Of a stretch of DNA of 64,000 nt, positions 8,461 through 18,719 are shown one piece after another (the first letter of the stretch is position 1; each line of letters begins with the position of its first letter). The position numbers and the translations under genes are program-made. The notes under the pieces were generated by a model. The model was not told the DNA's origin and did no database searches. It worked only from the letters and a program-made list of their open reading frames with translations. The stretch covers positions 1-64,000 of the forward strand of contig JACQZR010000064.1 in the NCBI GenBank assembly GCA_016213775.1. The letters run 5' to 3'. Origin of the DNA: Acidobacteriota bacterium. Its GTDB lineage: Bacteria; Acidobacteriota; Terriglobia; Bryobacterales; Bryobacteraceae.

Positions 8461-9813
8461 ATGGAACGCCGCCACTTTCTGCAATCCTCGTCCAGTATTG
8501 CCACCGGCCTTGCGGCCGGACTGGCTTCACCGGCTTTTGCCTTTCAACAACCCAAGCGCGTCGGGCTCATCGGCTGCGGCTGGTACGGTAAGGCCGACCT
8601 GCTGCGCCTCATCCAGGTGGCCCCGGTGGAGGTGGTCTCCCTCTGTGATGTCGATAAGCGCATGCTGTCGCAAGCAGCGGATATCGTTTCCACACGCCAG
8701 GCGTCCAAGAAGAAGCCGCGCACTTTTTCCGACTACCGGCAGATGCTGGCCCAGAAGGACCTGGACATCGTGCTCATCGGTACACCGGACCACTGGCACG
8801 CCCTGCCGATGATCGAGGCGTGCAAAGCCGGCGCTGATATCTATGTGCAGAAGCCCATCAGCGTGGACATCGTGGAAGGACAAGCGATGCTCGCCGCGGC
8901 GCGGAAGTACAAGCGCGTGGTGCAGGTGGGCACACAGCGCCGCAGTACACCGCATCTGATCGAAGCGCGCGACCGGGTGATCAAAGAAGGCAAGCTGGGC
9001 AAGATCGCGCTTGTCGAGATCTACTGTTACTACCACATGCGCGCGCGGGAGAATCCGCCGGACACGCAGCCGCCCGATTACCTCGATTACGATGCCTGGA
9101 CCGGCCCTGCTCCCATGCGCCCTTACAACACGCTGGTGCATCCCCGCCGCTGGCGCGCCTTCATGGAGTACGGCAACGGAATCATCGGCGACATGTGCAT
9201 CCACATGCTCGACATGACGCGCTGGATGCTCGACCTCGGCTGGCCGCGATCGGTCTCTTCGTCGGGCGGCATTCTCGTCGAAAAGAACAGCAAGGCGAAC
9301 ATCACGGACACACAGCTTGCCACGTTCGACTATGGCGACATTAAGGTGGTGTGGCAACACCGCACTTACGGGCATCCGAACGACGAGAAGTATCCCTGGG
9401 GCGCGACGTTCTATGGAGACAAGGGCACGCTGAAGACGAGTGTGATGAGCTACGACTACATTCCTTACGACAAGAAGCAGCCGTCCGTACACAAGGACGT
9501 CACCTACGAGCTGGACCAGTACCCGGAAGACCGGACGGAGGAAGCGCTGGAGCGGCACGTCGCACCGGCCATCCGCGGGCACATGAAGGACCTGCTTGCC
9601 AACACCGTCAGCCGGGGCAAGCCGGTGGCGGATATCGAACAGGGCTACATTTCGACAACCACGTGCATTCTCGCCAACCTGTCGCAGGAGCTTGGCCGGT
9701 CTCTGAAATGGGACCCCGCGCAGCAGGTGATTGTGGGCGATGCGGAAGCCAACCGGCTGCTGCGCCGTCCCTACCGCCGTCCGTACGTCCATCCCGAACC
9801 TGACAAAGTATGA
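8461..9813 (+). CDS. TAT-exported Gfo/Idh/MocA-family oxidoreductase
   Basis: Protein of 450 aa from ATG 8461. The N-terminus MERRHFLQSSS is a twin-arginine signal ending near ASPAFA. It is followed by a Rossmann segment KRVGLIGCGWYGKADLL and the family EKP-like motif as YVQKPIS. The C-terminal part includes HPRRWRAFMEYGNG and GDMCIHMLD. In-frame GTG 8443 is possible, but AAGGA upstream of ATG 8461 and the TAT motif favour the ATG. Such periplasmic Gfo/Idh proteins are abundant in Solibacter and planctomycetes; the substrate is probably a sugar derivative. The stop overlaps the next start (ATGA). Confidence 0.88.
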   Translation: MERRHFLQSSSSIATGLAAGLASPAFAFQQPKRVGLIGCGWYGKADLLRLIQVAPVEVVSLCDVDKRMLSQAADIVSTRQASKKKPRTFSDYRQMLAQKDLDIVLIGTPDHWHALPMIEACKAGADIYVQKPISVDIVEGQAMLAAARKYKRVVQVGTQRRSTPHLIEARDRVIKEGKLGKIALVEIYCYYHMRARENPPDTQPPDYLDYDAWTGPAPMRPYNTLVHPRRWRAFMEYGNGIIGDMCIHMLDMTRWMLDLGWPRSVSSSGGILVEKNSKANITDTQLATFDYGDIKVVWQHRTYGHPNDEKYPWGATFYGDKGTLKTSVMSYDYIPYDKKQPSVHKDVTYELDQYPEDRTEEALERHVAPAIRGHMKDLLANTVSRGKPVADIEQGYISTTTCILANLSQELGRSLKWDPAQQVIVGDAEANRLLRRPYRRPYVHPEPDKV

Positions 9814-10793
9814 AGCGTTTCCTTCTTTCGGCTCTGCAGGTATTCCTAGCAGTAACAGGAATCGGCTTCGCCTGGCTTAGTTTCCGTAAACCAAACATAG
9901 CGCCTCCGGCCAACGTCACCGTGGACGGGACGCCGGAGCGGCTGGCGCGCGGCAAGTACCTCTATAACGCCGTGCTGTATTGCGACGGGTGCCACGGTGA
10001 GAAGGATTTCACCCGCTTCGGCAATCCCGTCACTGCCAGCGGAGCGGGTTTCCTGTTTCCGCCGGAGCTGGGGCTTCCCGGCACCGTTTCCGCTCCAAAC
10101 ATCACCTCGGACGCGGAAGCCGGCATCGGTCTGTGGACCGACGGCGAGATCATCCGCGCCGTTCGGGAAGGCATCTCCCGCGATGGCCGGGTGCTGTTTC
10201 CGATGATGCCGTATCACGGCTACCGCCACATGAGCGACGCGGACACGTTTGCCTTGATCGCGCACATGCGTACGATTCCGCCGTCCAGGGACAAGGTGCC
10301 GGTGACGCAGATCAACTTCCCTGTAGGGCTGATGATCAAAGGCGTGCCGCAGCCCGTTACTCAGCCTGTGCCGCCAGCCGATCCCGCGAACAAAGTCAAA
10401 TACGGCGAATACCTGGTGACGATCGCCGCTTGCGCCGATTGTCATACGCGGATGGTCCGCGGCCGCATTGACCGGGAGAAGCTCTACGCCGGTGGCCGCG
10501 AGTTCCGGATCGGCGACAAGCGGGTAGTCTCCGCTAACATCACACCGGATCCGGAGACCGGCATTGGGAAGATCACTGAAGACCAGTGGGTGGAGAAGTT
10601 CTACCAATACAAAGACTACGTCAGGAACGGGCCGCCGAAGGTAGGTCCCGAAGGCTTCACACTCATGCCGTGGCTCGAGATGGCGCAGTTGGAAGAGGCC
10701 GACCTGCGTGCCATGTACGCCTATTTGAAAACAGTCAAGCCGGTAACGAACGCGGTGGAAACCCACCCTGAAGCGCCGGCGCAGAAGAAATGA
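9810..10793 (+). CDS. Dihaem c-type cytochrome
   Basis: Protein of 327 aa with an N-terminal membrane anchor or signal (RFLLSALQVFLAVTGIGFAW) and two CXXCH haem sites, CDGCH near residue 56 and CADCH near residue 210. Each lies in a cytochrome c fold of the kind seen in the cytochrome subunits of membrane dehydrogenases. The start overlaps the stop of the Gfo/Idh gene, so it may take electrons from that exported oxidoreductase. The partner is inferred from operon structure. Confidence 0.87.
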   Translation: MKRFLLSALQVFLAVTGIGFAWLSFRKPNIAPPANVTVDGTPERLARGKYLYNAVLYCDGCHGEKDFTRFGNPVTASGAGFLFPPELGLPGTVSAPNITSDAEAGIGLWTDGEIIRAVREGISRDGRVLFPMMPYHGYRHMSDADTFALIAHMRTIPPSRDKVPVTQINFPVGLMIKGVPQPVTQPVPPADPANKVKYGEYLVTIAACADCHTRMVRGRIDREKLYAGGREFRIGDKRVVSANITPDPETGIGKITEDQWVEKFYQYKDYVRNGPPKVGPEGFTLMPWLEMAQLEEADLRAMYAYLKTVKPVTNAVETHPEAPAQKK

Positions 10794-12235
10794 ACCTCCT
10801 GAATCTCTTTGACCAGTCGCTGATCGGCCGGAGCGGCGAAACGGGGCTGGAATTCAACGGCCGCGAATACACCTTTGGCGATATCGAGGCCCGCAGTAAC
10901 CGCATGGCGAGTGCACTTGCGGAACGCGGGCTGGAGAAGGGCGACCGGCTCTGCATCTACCTGTCCAACTGCGTCGAATTCATCGACCTGTTTCTGGCGT
11001 GCATCAAACTGGGTGTCATCATCACGCCGATCAATATCCTGTACCGGGATCGCGAGATTACGCACATCGTGAACGACTGCGAGCCGAAGGCCGTTATCTC
11101 TGATTCCCCGCTGGTGTGCAGTGCGCCGGTGTGGACGCGGGCCGAACTGGCGGCCACGGCGAGCACTGCAACGAGACCGGACGTGGTGACCGACGGCGAT
11201 ACACCGGCGGCGATTGTGTACACCTCCGGCACCACGGGGACCAGCAAGGGCGCGGTGCTGACGCAGAACAATTTCCTCGCCAACGGGATCAATATCGTGG
11301 CCTGCTGGCAGATCACCGCGGCGGATCGCTTCCTTCTTGCTTTGCCCTTGTTTCACGTACACGGACTTGGGAATGGGGTACACGCGTGGCTGATTTCCGG
11401 CTGCCGGATGCGGCTGCTGGAACGCTTTGAACAAAGTAAGGCGGTAGGGGAGTTTCTCGACTTCCAACCGACGCTGTTCTTCGGAGTACCGACGATGTAC
11501 ATCCGCATGCTGGAGGCGCCCGCGGAGGCCGCCCGAAAAATCGGCAGCAGCCTGCGGCTGTGCGTCTGCGGATCCGCGCCGCTGCCCGCGCAGACCCTGG
11601 AGCAGTTCCGGGAACTCTTCGGGCAGACCATTCTCGAACGCTACGGCATGTCGGAAACATTGATGAACATTTCAAACCCGCTGATTGGGGAGCGGCGCGC
11701 CGGGACAGTCGGATTCCCGATGCCGGGGACGTCGGTGAAGATCGTGAATGCGAAAGGCGAACAGGCGGGGGTGGACGAGGCAGGCGAGCTCTATGTGCGC
11801 GGGCCGAATGTTTTCCCAGGCTATTGGCGGCGGCCCGAGGCAACCCAGGCGGCTTTCGTCGATGGCTGGTTTCGGACCGGCGACATCGGTCTGCGGAGTG
11901 CCGACGGCTACTACACGTTGCAGGGGCGCCGCAGCGACCTGATCATCTCGGGTGGATTCAACATCTATCCGCGCGAGATTGAGGAGTTCCTTCAGGAACA
12001 GCCCGAAGTTGCCGAGGCAGCCGTGGCTGGTGTTCCCGACGCCGTGCGCGGGGAGGTCCCGGTGGCTTTTGTCGTGCTGCGGGACAAGTCGTTTGACGCG
12101 GCCGAACTGGGGGACCGGTGCCGGGGGTCGTTTGCTTCGTTCAAGGTGCCACGGTCGTTTGTGGCGGTGGAGGTGTTGCCGCGGACGGCGCTAGGGAAAG
12201 TGCAAAAACACCTGTTAGGCTCTGTTGAGAAATAA
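10790..12235 (+). CDS. Acyl-CoA synthetase (AMP-forming, ANL superfamily)
   Basis: Protein of 481 aa. The adenylation motifs are all present: YTSGTTGTSKGAVLT (P-loop-like), YGMSET, GWFRTGDIG, and the C-terminal catalytic lysine region LPRTALGKVQK. It activates a carboxylate to an acyl-CoA through an acyl-AMP. The length and N-terminus resemble malonyl-CoA/short-chain synthetases, but substrate choice cannot be fixed. The start overlaps the cytochrome stop as ATGA, making three genes coupled in a row. Confidence 0.88.
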   Translation: MNLLNLFDQSLIGRSGETGLEFNGREYTFGDIEARSNRMASALAERGLEKGDRLCIYLSNCVEFIDLFLACIKLGVIITPINILYRDREITHIVNDCEPKAVISDSPLVCSAPVWTRAELAATASTATRPDVVTDGDTPAAIVYTSGTTGTSKGAVLTQNNFLANGINIVACWQITAADRFLLALPLFHVHGLGNGVHAWLISGCRMRLLERFEQSKAVGEFLDFQPTLFFGVPTMYIRMLEAPAEAARKIGSSLRLCVCGSAPLPAQTLEQFRELFGQTILERYGMSETLMNISNPLIGERRAGTVGFPMPGTSVKIVNAKGEQAGVDEAGELYVRGPNVFPGYWRRPEATQAAFVDGWFRTGDIGLRSADGYYTLQGRRSDLIISGGFNIYPREIEEFLQEQPEVAEAAVAGVPDAVRGEVPVAFVVLRDKSFDAAELGDRCRGSFASFKVPRSFVAVEVLPRTALGKVQKHLLGSVEK

Positions 12236-12290
12236 CGATGTCACTTGCAGTGCAGGGGCGATTGCCAATCAGATTGACAACCGGCCCATG

Positions 12291-12336
12291 GGCTGGCCTG
12301 GAAAGGCCAGCCGCGGCCAGGATTGGCCGCCCCACA
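12291..12336 (+). repeat. Dispersed double-hairpin element, copy A
   Basis: Two adjacent palindromes. Hairpin 1 has arms GGCTGGCCT/AGGCCAGCC around GGAA (12291-12312). Hairpin 2 has arms GCGGCCA/TGGCCGC around GGAT (12313-12330), followed by CCCACA. The same arrangement occurs at 16908-16954 (inverted), 17166-17211 and 63626-63706. Homology to copy C continues downstream through CGGCGGAATGTACAAACTCC. It lies in the gap between the acyl-CoA synthetase gene and the gene at 12469; nothing else is recognised in that gap. Confidence 0.85.
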
Positions 12337-12468
12337 TGACGGCGGAATGTACAAACTCCAGGGGCCGATCGGCCAACCTGCCCCACAACCGTAAATGGAA
12401 CACTTGTCCCATAACTGCCTTAGCGCAGAAATCCTGAAAGGAATGGCGGGGAGGCGGCATTCCCCGTC

Positions 12469-12879
12469 ATGAGGTTATTACTGGTCATTGCCTTCGCCGT
12501 AACCCTCGCCGCGCAGCCGGTGGACGAATCGCTGGTGTTCCTTCCTGCGATCAACGACATTGGCCGCTACCTGTATGGCGGGCGTTCGCAGCATCTATCG
12601 CGCTGGAACCCTACCAAAGAAGCAGCCAGCCAGTTGGAAGGCCGCCGACAGACGCGCAGCCCCTGGAGCGAGACCACGCCGCCGATTCTCAAACTGGTTC
12701 GCGTGGAAACGCTCTCCGCGACAGAGGCGGTTCTCCTGTGCCGCGAGGGGACAGTGAGTCCGCAAATGATCGATCAGTGGACGCGGGTGCGTATCTACTT
12801 TGGCAAGGTGAACGGGCAGTGGCGATTGACCAGCTACCAGACTATGCCTCGGGTTTTTCCTGCGCGCTGGGCTCCGTAG
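12469..12879 (+). CDS. Hypothetical secreted protein
   Basis: Protein of 136 aa with a short signal peptide (MRLLLVIAFAVTLAAQ). The mature region has no motif I recognise; it ends in a mixed beta-like stretch (VRIYFGKVNGQWRLTSYQTMPR) of the type seen in small NTF2-like or lipocalin-like proteins, but that is a guess. The gene is convergent with tig and the two overlap by 38 bp at their 3' ends. Confidence 0.55.
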   Translation: MRLLLVIAFAVTLAAQPVDESLVFLPAINDIGRYLYGGRSQHLSRWNPTKEAASQLEGRRQTRSPWSETTPPILKLVRVETLSATEAVLLCREGTVSPQMIDQWTRVRIYFGKVNGQWRLTSYQTMPRVFPARWAP

Positions 12880-14131
12880 TAGCGACCGGCGCTTCCTTGC
12901 GAGCGTTCTCGAACAGGAAATTCAGTGTCTTTTCGGTGCGGATGGAACTGGCAATGCGGCCGATGGTTCCGTTCTCCTGGAACCGCTTGCGGACAGCCGC
13001 CACGGGTTCGCGCTGCTGCTTGGCGTAGCGGTTCAGCTCGCCATCCACCTCATCCTGAGTGGCATGGATGGTTTCGGCAGTGGCAATCTTGTCCAGCACC
13101 AGACTGCCGCGAATTTCCTTGACTGCGCGGTCGTGCATGGCTTCCTTGACGCGCTTGAAATCGACCTTCTCGCGTTCCTTCTCATGGCCCTGGAAGATCT
13201 GATCGATGTAGATTTCCACCTGGCGGTCGACGTAGGTGTCTGGCACTGGGAACGGATGCATCTCCGCGAGCTTGTCGACGATGGAATCCTTAGCCGCGCG
13301 CTGGGCGCTGTATTCCTTCTCGCGCTGCATATTGGTGCGAATGGCCTGGATCAATTCGTCGTATGTCTGGAAGTCGCCGAGGTCTTTGGCAAAGTCGTCA
13401 TTGAGCTCGGGCAGTTCCTTCCTTTGCAGACGGCGGAGGTAAACGCTGAACTCGACGGTCTTGCCGGCGAGACGCTCCTGCCCGTAGTTGGCGGGATACT
13501 CAATGGTGATGTTCTTGGTATCGCCGGGCGAAACGCCGAGCAGGTCGTTGAAGCCGGCAACGGTTTCCTCGGAGCCCAGCTCGACCTGCAGTTCCTCGGC
13601 TTTCATGGGTTCGCCTTCGAGACCACCGACGCTGACAAGGTCGATGACGGCGACGTCGCCGGATTCGGCGGGGCGCGGGTCAATGTTGGCGTAATCAGCC
13701 TTGCTCTTGCGGATCTCATTGATGCGGGCGTTTAGTTCCGCTTCATCCACTTCGGGTGGGGCGTAGGCAACGGTGACGCCGCGGTATTCCTTGAGCTCGA
13801 TCTCGGGAGCGACTTCGAGGGTCACTTTGAAGTGCACATCCTGGCCTTCGTGGTAATGGAGGCCGGACACCTCGGGAGTGCCCACCATGTCGAGGTGCTC
13901 CTCTTCCACTTTTTTGCGCAGAAAGCGGGGAACGAGGTTCTCCAGGACCTCCTGCTTGATCCTGTCGCTGAAGCGCGACCTGATCATGGACAAGGGCGCC
14001 TTGCCCGGACGGAAACCGGGAAGGTTCGCCTTCGCCCGGAATGACTCGGCAACCTTTGCCGTTTCGGCCAGAACATCCTCCGTGGGGATGATGACCTCCA
14101 ACTCGTGTTTGCACCCTTCCACAAATGCCAC
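12842..14131 (-). CDS. tig: Trigger factor (ribosome-associated chaperone)
   Basis: Protein of about 429 aa that binds the ribosome exit tunnel and assists folding of nascent chains. The N-terminal domain carries the ribosome-binding signature GFRPGKAP, followed by an FKBP-type prolyl isomerase segment and a long helical C-terminal domain. I chose GTG 14131, preceded by AAGGGAG at an 8-nt spacing and giving VAFVEGCKHELEVIIP. The frame is open to an ATG at 14182, which would add 17 unlikely residues. It is the last gene of metK-ahcY-tig. Confidence 0.92.
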   Translation of the reverse strand: MAFVEGCKHELEVIIPTEDVLAETAKVAESFRAKANLPGFRPGKAPLSMIRSRFSDRIKQEVLENLVPRFLRKKVEEEHLDMVGTPEVSGLHYHEGQDVHFKVTLEVAPEIELKEYRGVTVAYAPPEVDEAELNARINEIRKSKADYANIDPRPAESGDVAVIDLVSVGGLEGEPMKAEELQVELGSEETVAGFNDLLGVSPGDTKNITIEYPANYGQERLAGKTVEFSVYLRRLQRKELPELNDDFAKDLGDFQTYDELIQAIRTNMQREKEYSAQRAAKDSIVDKLAEMHPFPVPDTYVDRQVEIYIDQIFQGHEKEREKVDFKRVKEAMHDRAVKEIRGSLVLDKIATAETIHATQDEVDGELNRYAKQQREPVAAVRKRFQENGTIGRIASSIRTEKTLNFLFENARKEAPVATTEPSAQEKPEA

Positions 14132-14197
14132 TTGCAGAACTCCCTTCTTCTTTCCAAACGAACCAAAAACCAGATTGAGCACCCGGCGGGGCGCGGA

Positions 14198-15478
14198 TTA
14201 CTCAGCACCGCCGGAGCAACTGGACAAGTACATTTCCTGCTCGACGCTGAGGCGGTCGATCTTGATGCCCATGGCATCGAGTTTCCAGCGTGCGACCTGA
14301 CGGTCCAACTGTTCCGGAACAGCGTAAACCTTGTTCTTCAATCTCTCCTGGGCCGAGTGATTCCTTACCAGGAATTCCGCGCAGAGTACCTGATTGGCGA
14401 AGCTCAAATCCAGAACCGACGCCGGAGGTTGGGCGCTCATTACGCCGGACTGGCCTTCGGAGAGCATGTAAATCCTGCGGCCATCCCGCAAGACATATTC
14501 TTCCACACCTCCGAGTCCTTCCACATCGGCGGGGGTCTGTTTGCGGGACGCAGCCGCGCGTGTGAGGCCATCGACATCAATCTCAACATTGAAATGACCC
14601 GAATTACAGAGAATTGCCCCGTTCTTCATTTTCTCAAAATGCTCGCGGTGAATCACCGCCTTGTTGCCCGTGACGGTGATGAACACGTCGCCCAAGGCGG
14701 CCGCATCGGACATGGACATGACGCGATAGCCGTCCATCAGGGCCTCCAGGGCCTTGATCGGATCAATCTCGGAAACGATGACGTTGGCCCCCATGCCGCG
14801 CGCACGGGCGGCGATCCCGCGTCCGCACCAGCCGTATCCGGCAACCACGACGGTGGAGCCGGCCACCAGGATATTGGTGGTACGGAGCAGGGAGTCGATG
14901 GTGGTCTGGCCGGTGCCGTAGCGGTTGTCGAACAGGTGCCGCGTCATGGCGTCATACATGGCGATCACCGGAAAACGCAATCCATCCTGCCGCGAGAGTG
15001 CCTTGAGCCGAACCACCCCTTCAGTGGTTTCCTCGGTTCCGCCGAGACAGTTGTCGAGCAGATCAGGCCGGTGCTGGTGAAGGAATTGAGTCAACCGGCC
15101 ACCGTCGTCGAAAACCAGGTGCGGCTGCCACGCGGCGACTTCCGACAGCGCGTCAGGGGCGAATGCGGGAATGCCGTAGTCGCGGGTGAGCGAGGCGAGG
15201 ACGTCCTGCTGCTGGTGTGCACCGGCGGGGCACAACGCGGGGGAGCCACCGGCATCGCGCAGGGCGATGAGGAGATTCGCAGTCTCAGCGGAAGCGGGGA
15301 GAGAAACGCCAAAGCGCAACCCGGCGAAAGGTTGCGCCCTGATAAACTGCTTGCGAACACTCTGGAGAACGGGCATCGACTGGAAGACCCACTCAATGCG
15401 CCGTTTGCCTTTGTCGGCGGACAGAGGTCTCCCTTCGCCTGCCACGGCAGGGACTGCGGAGTCAGGCTTGGGGATCAT
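14198..15478 (-). CDS. ahcY: Adenosylhomocysteinase-family protein with altered active site
   Basis: Protein of 426 aa with the overall S-adenosylhomocysteine hydrolase fold: GTEETTEGV at 147-155, FDNRYGTGQ at 183-191, the NAD-binding VVVAGYGWCGRG at 211-221, CNSGHFNVEID at 291-301 and SFANQVL. By eye, several positions that are catalytic in characterised enzymes differ: the His of LHM is Pro61, the catalytic Lys before LFDN is Arg180, and the His of the C-terminal EGHP block is Pro351. The gene sits 27 bp after metK, where a genuine SAH hydrolase would make sense. It may be a non-hydrolytic paralogue; the family assignment is secure and the activity is not. Confidence 0.85.
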   Translation of the reverse strand: MIPKPDSAVPAVAGEGRPLSADKGKRRIEWVFQSMPVLQSVRKQFIRAQPFAGLRFGVSLPASAETANLLIALRDAGGSPALCPAGAHQQQDVLASLTRDYGIPAFAPDALSEVAAWQPHLVFDDGGRLTQFLHQHRPDLLDNCLGGTEETTEGVVRLKALSRQDGLRFPVIAMYDAMTRHLFDNRYGTGQTTIDSLLRTTNILVAGSTVVVAGYGWCGRGIAARARGMGANVIVSEIDPIKALEALMDGYRVMSMSDAAALGDVFITVTGNKAVIHREHFEKMKNGAILCNSGHFNVEIDVDGLTRAAASRKQTPADVEGLGGVEEYVLRDGRRIYMLSEGQSGVMSAQPPASVLDLSFANQVLCAEFLVRNHSAQERLKNKVYAVPEQLDRQVARWKLDAMGIKIDRLSVEQEMYLSSCSGGAE

Positions 15479-15505
15479 GGCTTTGCGTGACCGGGAACCG
15501 GCTAA

Positions 15506-16675
<1,170 letters not shown>

Positions 16676-16907
16676 GGGCGTTACCTCCTAAACAGTGAAC
16701 TATCAGATATCGTTCCTATGCGCGCAGGCGGTCTCCATGCACAGTCCACCTTCCGATTGTTCAAGGGATGGGGGTCGAACTACTTGGAGTGCGCGCAAGT
16801 GCCCAAACTCTCAGTGTATGCGAGGGTGGCATGGAGCGTCAAATCGGAGGGTACAGCTCGGGATGATGACGGGAGGAGATCAAACAGCCTGTCGAGATCT
16901 GCCGCCC

Positions 16908-16954
16908 TTGTGGGGCGGGCAATCTTGCCCGCGGCTGGCCTTTCCAGGCCAGCC
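16908..16954 (-). repeat. Dispersed double-hairpin element, copy B (inverted)
   Basis: Read on the minus strand it has hairpin 1 AGGCCAGCC-type arms with a GGAA loop (16933-16954) and hairpin 2 GCGGGCA/TGCCCGC around AGAT (16915-16932). Compared with copies A, C and D, both sides of one base pair in hairpin 2 are changed (C-G to G-C), so pairing is kept. It begins with TTGTGGGGCGG, the same 11-mer that bounds copy D. Confidence 0.85.
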
Positions 16955-17165
16955 GCGGCGATGGAAATCGGCCTTCCGGCGGTTCCAACCGACGCGCACG
17001 ATTCCATCCTGCACAATGCAAACTGTGCACTTGGGCACTCGTGCCGCCGGAAACACATGCCTCGCCGTAATCGTCCCGCCCTGACCTTGGCAAGACTCAA
17101 TGACGAAACCAGAGAAGTCGAATTCGAGGCAGTATATTTCAGATCGTAGGTGGGGCAGCCTGTTA

Positions 17166-17211
17166 AGCTGGCCTGGAAAGGCCAGCCGCGGCCAGGATTG
17201 GCCGCCCCACA
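17166..17211 (+). repeat. Dispersed double-hairpin element, copy C
   Basis: Hairpin 1 at 17166-17187 (first base mismatched, GGAA loop) and hairpin 2 at 17188-17205 (GCGGCCA/TGGCCGC, GGAT loop), then CCCACA. Downstream it shares CGGCGGAATGTACAAACTCC with copy A, so the transposed or copied unit is longer than the hairpins. Confidence 0.85.
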
Positions 17212-17256
17212 CGACGGCGGAATGTACAAACTCCGGGGTGCCCGCCCTAGTGCGCA

Positions 17257-17784
17257 TCAATAGAACAGGTACTTGCGCCAGTTGTCGTCGCCCTTGGCAA
17301 GGAGGCGCATCAGGTGCCGGCTGGTGTGGAGCGAGAAGGGGCGCGGGGCGCGGTGGAGGTTCATGCCGGCTTCGTCCGGCGTCCTGCTGCCTTTGCGGTT
17401 GTTGCAGGGGTTGCAGCAGGCGACCAGATTCTCCCAGGAGCTTTCGCCGGCACGGGAGCGGGGCATGACATGGTCGAGCGTGAGTTCGGAAGAGGGGAGA
17501 GTCTTGCCGCAATACTGGCAGGTGTAGCGGTCGCGAAGGAGGATGTTTTTGCGCGACAGAGAACGGCTTTGATGCGGGATGCGGCGGTATTCGAGCAACC
17601 GAATGACGGAAGGGAGTTTCATCGCCTCGCGCGCGGAGTGAACGTAGTTGGGCACATGCTCCTCAGCGGAGGCAACTCCCTTCAAGACCATGACAACGGC
17701 GCGCCGTGCGGCGCAAACATTGATCGGCTCATAGCTCGCGTTAAGAACGAGCACCGGGTTGTGTAGCCGGTCCAGACTCGCCAT
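17257..17784 (-). CDS. HNH endonuclease family protein
   Basis: Protein of 175 aa. The HNH domain occupies roughly residues 85-140: RYTCQYCGK, then [13 protein letters not shown] with the catalytic His, and [16 protein letters not shown] with the second zinc-cysteine pair and Asn. The N-terminal part ([26 protein letters not shown]) matches the common bacterial stand-alone HNH family. ATG 17784 is preceded by GGGGGA; TTG 17790 is less likely. The biological role of this widespread family is not established. The next gene upstream (ComF-like) ends 15 bp away and may share a transcript. Confidence 0.88.
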   Translation of the reverse strand: MASLDRLHNPVLVLNASYEPINVCAARRAVVMVLKGVASAEEHVPNYVHSAREAMKLPSVIRLLEYRRIPHQSRSLSRKNILLRDRYTCQYCGKTLPSSELTLDHVMPRSRAGESSWENLVACCNPCNNRKGSRTPDEAGMNLHRAPRPFSLHTSRHLMRLLAKGDDNWRKYLFY

Positions 17785-17798
17785 TCGCAATCATCCCC

Positions 17799-18668
17799 CT
17801 ACATTGGTTTAACATCGACTCCAATATTGGCTCGTGCCGAGGCCGCCAGAGCAGGCGCGGGCATGGAAATTCTACGATCGGCGCGGGCCAGCGTCAGAAC
17901 GACGACGCGGGCGGCGCCAGCTTTTTTCAACGCCTGAGCGCAGGCGGCGGCTGTGGATCCGGTGGTGAGCACATCATCCACGAGCAGAATATGTTGTCCG
18001 GTGAGATCGGCTGTCTTCACTTCAAAGCAGCGCGAGACATTACGACGGCGATCGCGATCACTTAAGCCGGCCTGAGAAGGCGTCCTGCGGGAGCGCCGCA
18101 GAACATTGACACACGGGATGCCGCAGAGCCGGGAAAGCTCACGCGCCAGCAGCGCGGACTGATTGAAGCCGCGGGACCAGTTGCGAGTCCAATGCAACGG
18201 AACCGGAACGATGCTATCGATGCGCTGGTCTCGTGGCAGGGCGAGGGAGAGGCGGCGGCTAAGAGGCCGGGCCAGCGTATGGATGGCGGCGTATTTCAGG
18301 AGATGAATGAGCTTCTGCGCAGTCCCCTCGTAGAAGGCATACGAGTAAGCCGCATCGTAGGATCGTAGACCGCTTCTGCAGGCCGCGCAAACCCCTGCTT
18401 CATCGAGCGGATAGGGGGTGGTAAAGGGAGTGCGGCAGCGGGCACAGAGGAATTCGGCTTCGAGAGGAGCCATGGAGTCCAGGCAAGCTGTGCAGACGGG
18501 GTAGCGGGAAAACTCGAGAAGAGGCGTGGAACAGAGACGGCAATCGGTGGGGAAGAGGGCATGAAGAACTCGCCCTAGAGTGGAGTTTAGGGCTTTTAAA
18601 AGCGACGCTACTGTATGGAGCGACGTACTCGAGAAGATGCACCTCCCGGAAGTACTAGTGTACAACAA
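17799..18668 (-). CDS. ComF-family phosphoribosyltransferase-like protein
   Basis: Protein of up to 289 aa. Two CxxC pairs (CRLC ... CTAC, then CARC ... CAAC) form the N-terminal zinc region typical of ComF, followed by the phosphoribosyl-pyrophosphate motif ILLVDDVLTTGSTA near residue 225. ComF proteins take part in DNA uptake in naturally competent bacteria; here no other competence gene is near. The start is unclear: the frame opens with TTG 18668 and no good ATG or GTG lies before the conserved FPTDCRLC block, so the first 30 residues may not be translated. Confidence 0.82.
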   Translation of the reverse strand: MLYTSTSGRCIFSSTSLHTVASLLKALNSTLGRVLHALFPTDCRLCSTPLLEFSRYPVCTACLDSMAPLEAEFLCARCRTPFTTPYPLDEAGVCAACRSGLRSYDAAYSYAFYEGTAQKLIHLLKYAAIHTLARPLSRRLSLALPRDQRIDSIVPVPLHWTRNWSRGFNQSALLARELSRLCGIPCVNVLRRSRRTPSQAGLSDRDRRRNVSRCFEVKTADLTGQHILLVDDVLTTGSTAAACAQALKKAGAARVVVLTLARADRRISMPAPALAASARANIGVDVKPM

Positions 18669-18719
18669 AGCCGGTGTCGAACGGATGACCGGGCTGAAGT
18701 ATGATAGGCAGGGTCATCC

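Larger units (their letters stand above)
16676..17256. other. Gene-free stretch with two repeat copies
   Basis: This 580-bp gap separates metK from the HNH gene. It holds copies B (16908-16954) and C (17166-17211) of the double-hairpin element in opposite orientation. Between them is a 9-bp inverted repeat TTCCGGCGG (16974-16982) and CCGCCGGAA (17044-17052). No convincing gene is seen; the open frames across it are translations of the palindromes. Confidence 0.7.

Noticed and set aside
16676-16800. Possible SAM or SAH riboswitch upstream of metK
   Set aside because: I could find no match to the conserved cores of the SAM-I, SAM-II or SAH riboswitches, only a strong ribosome binding site.
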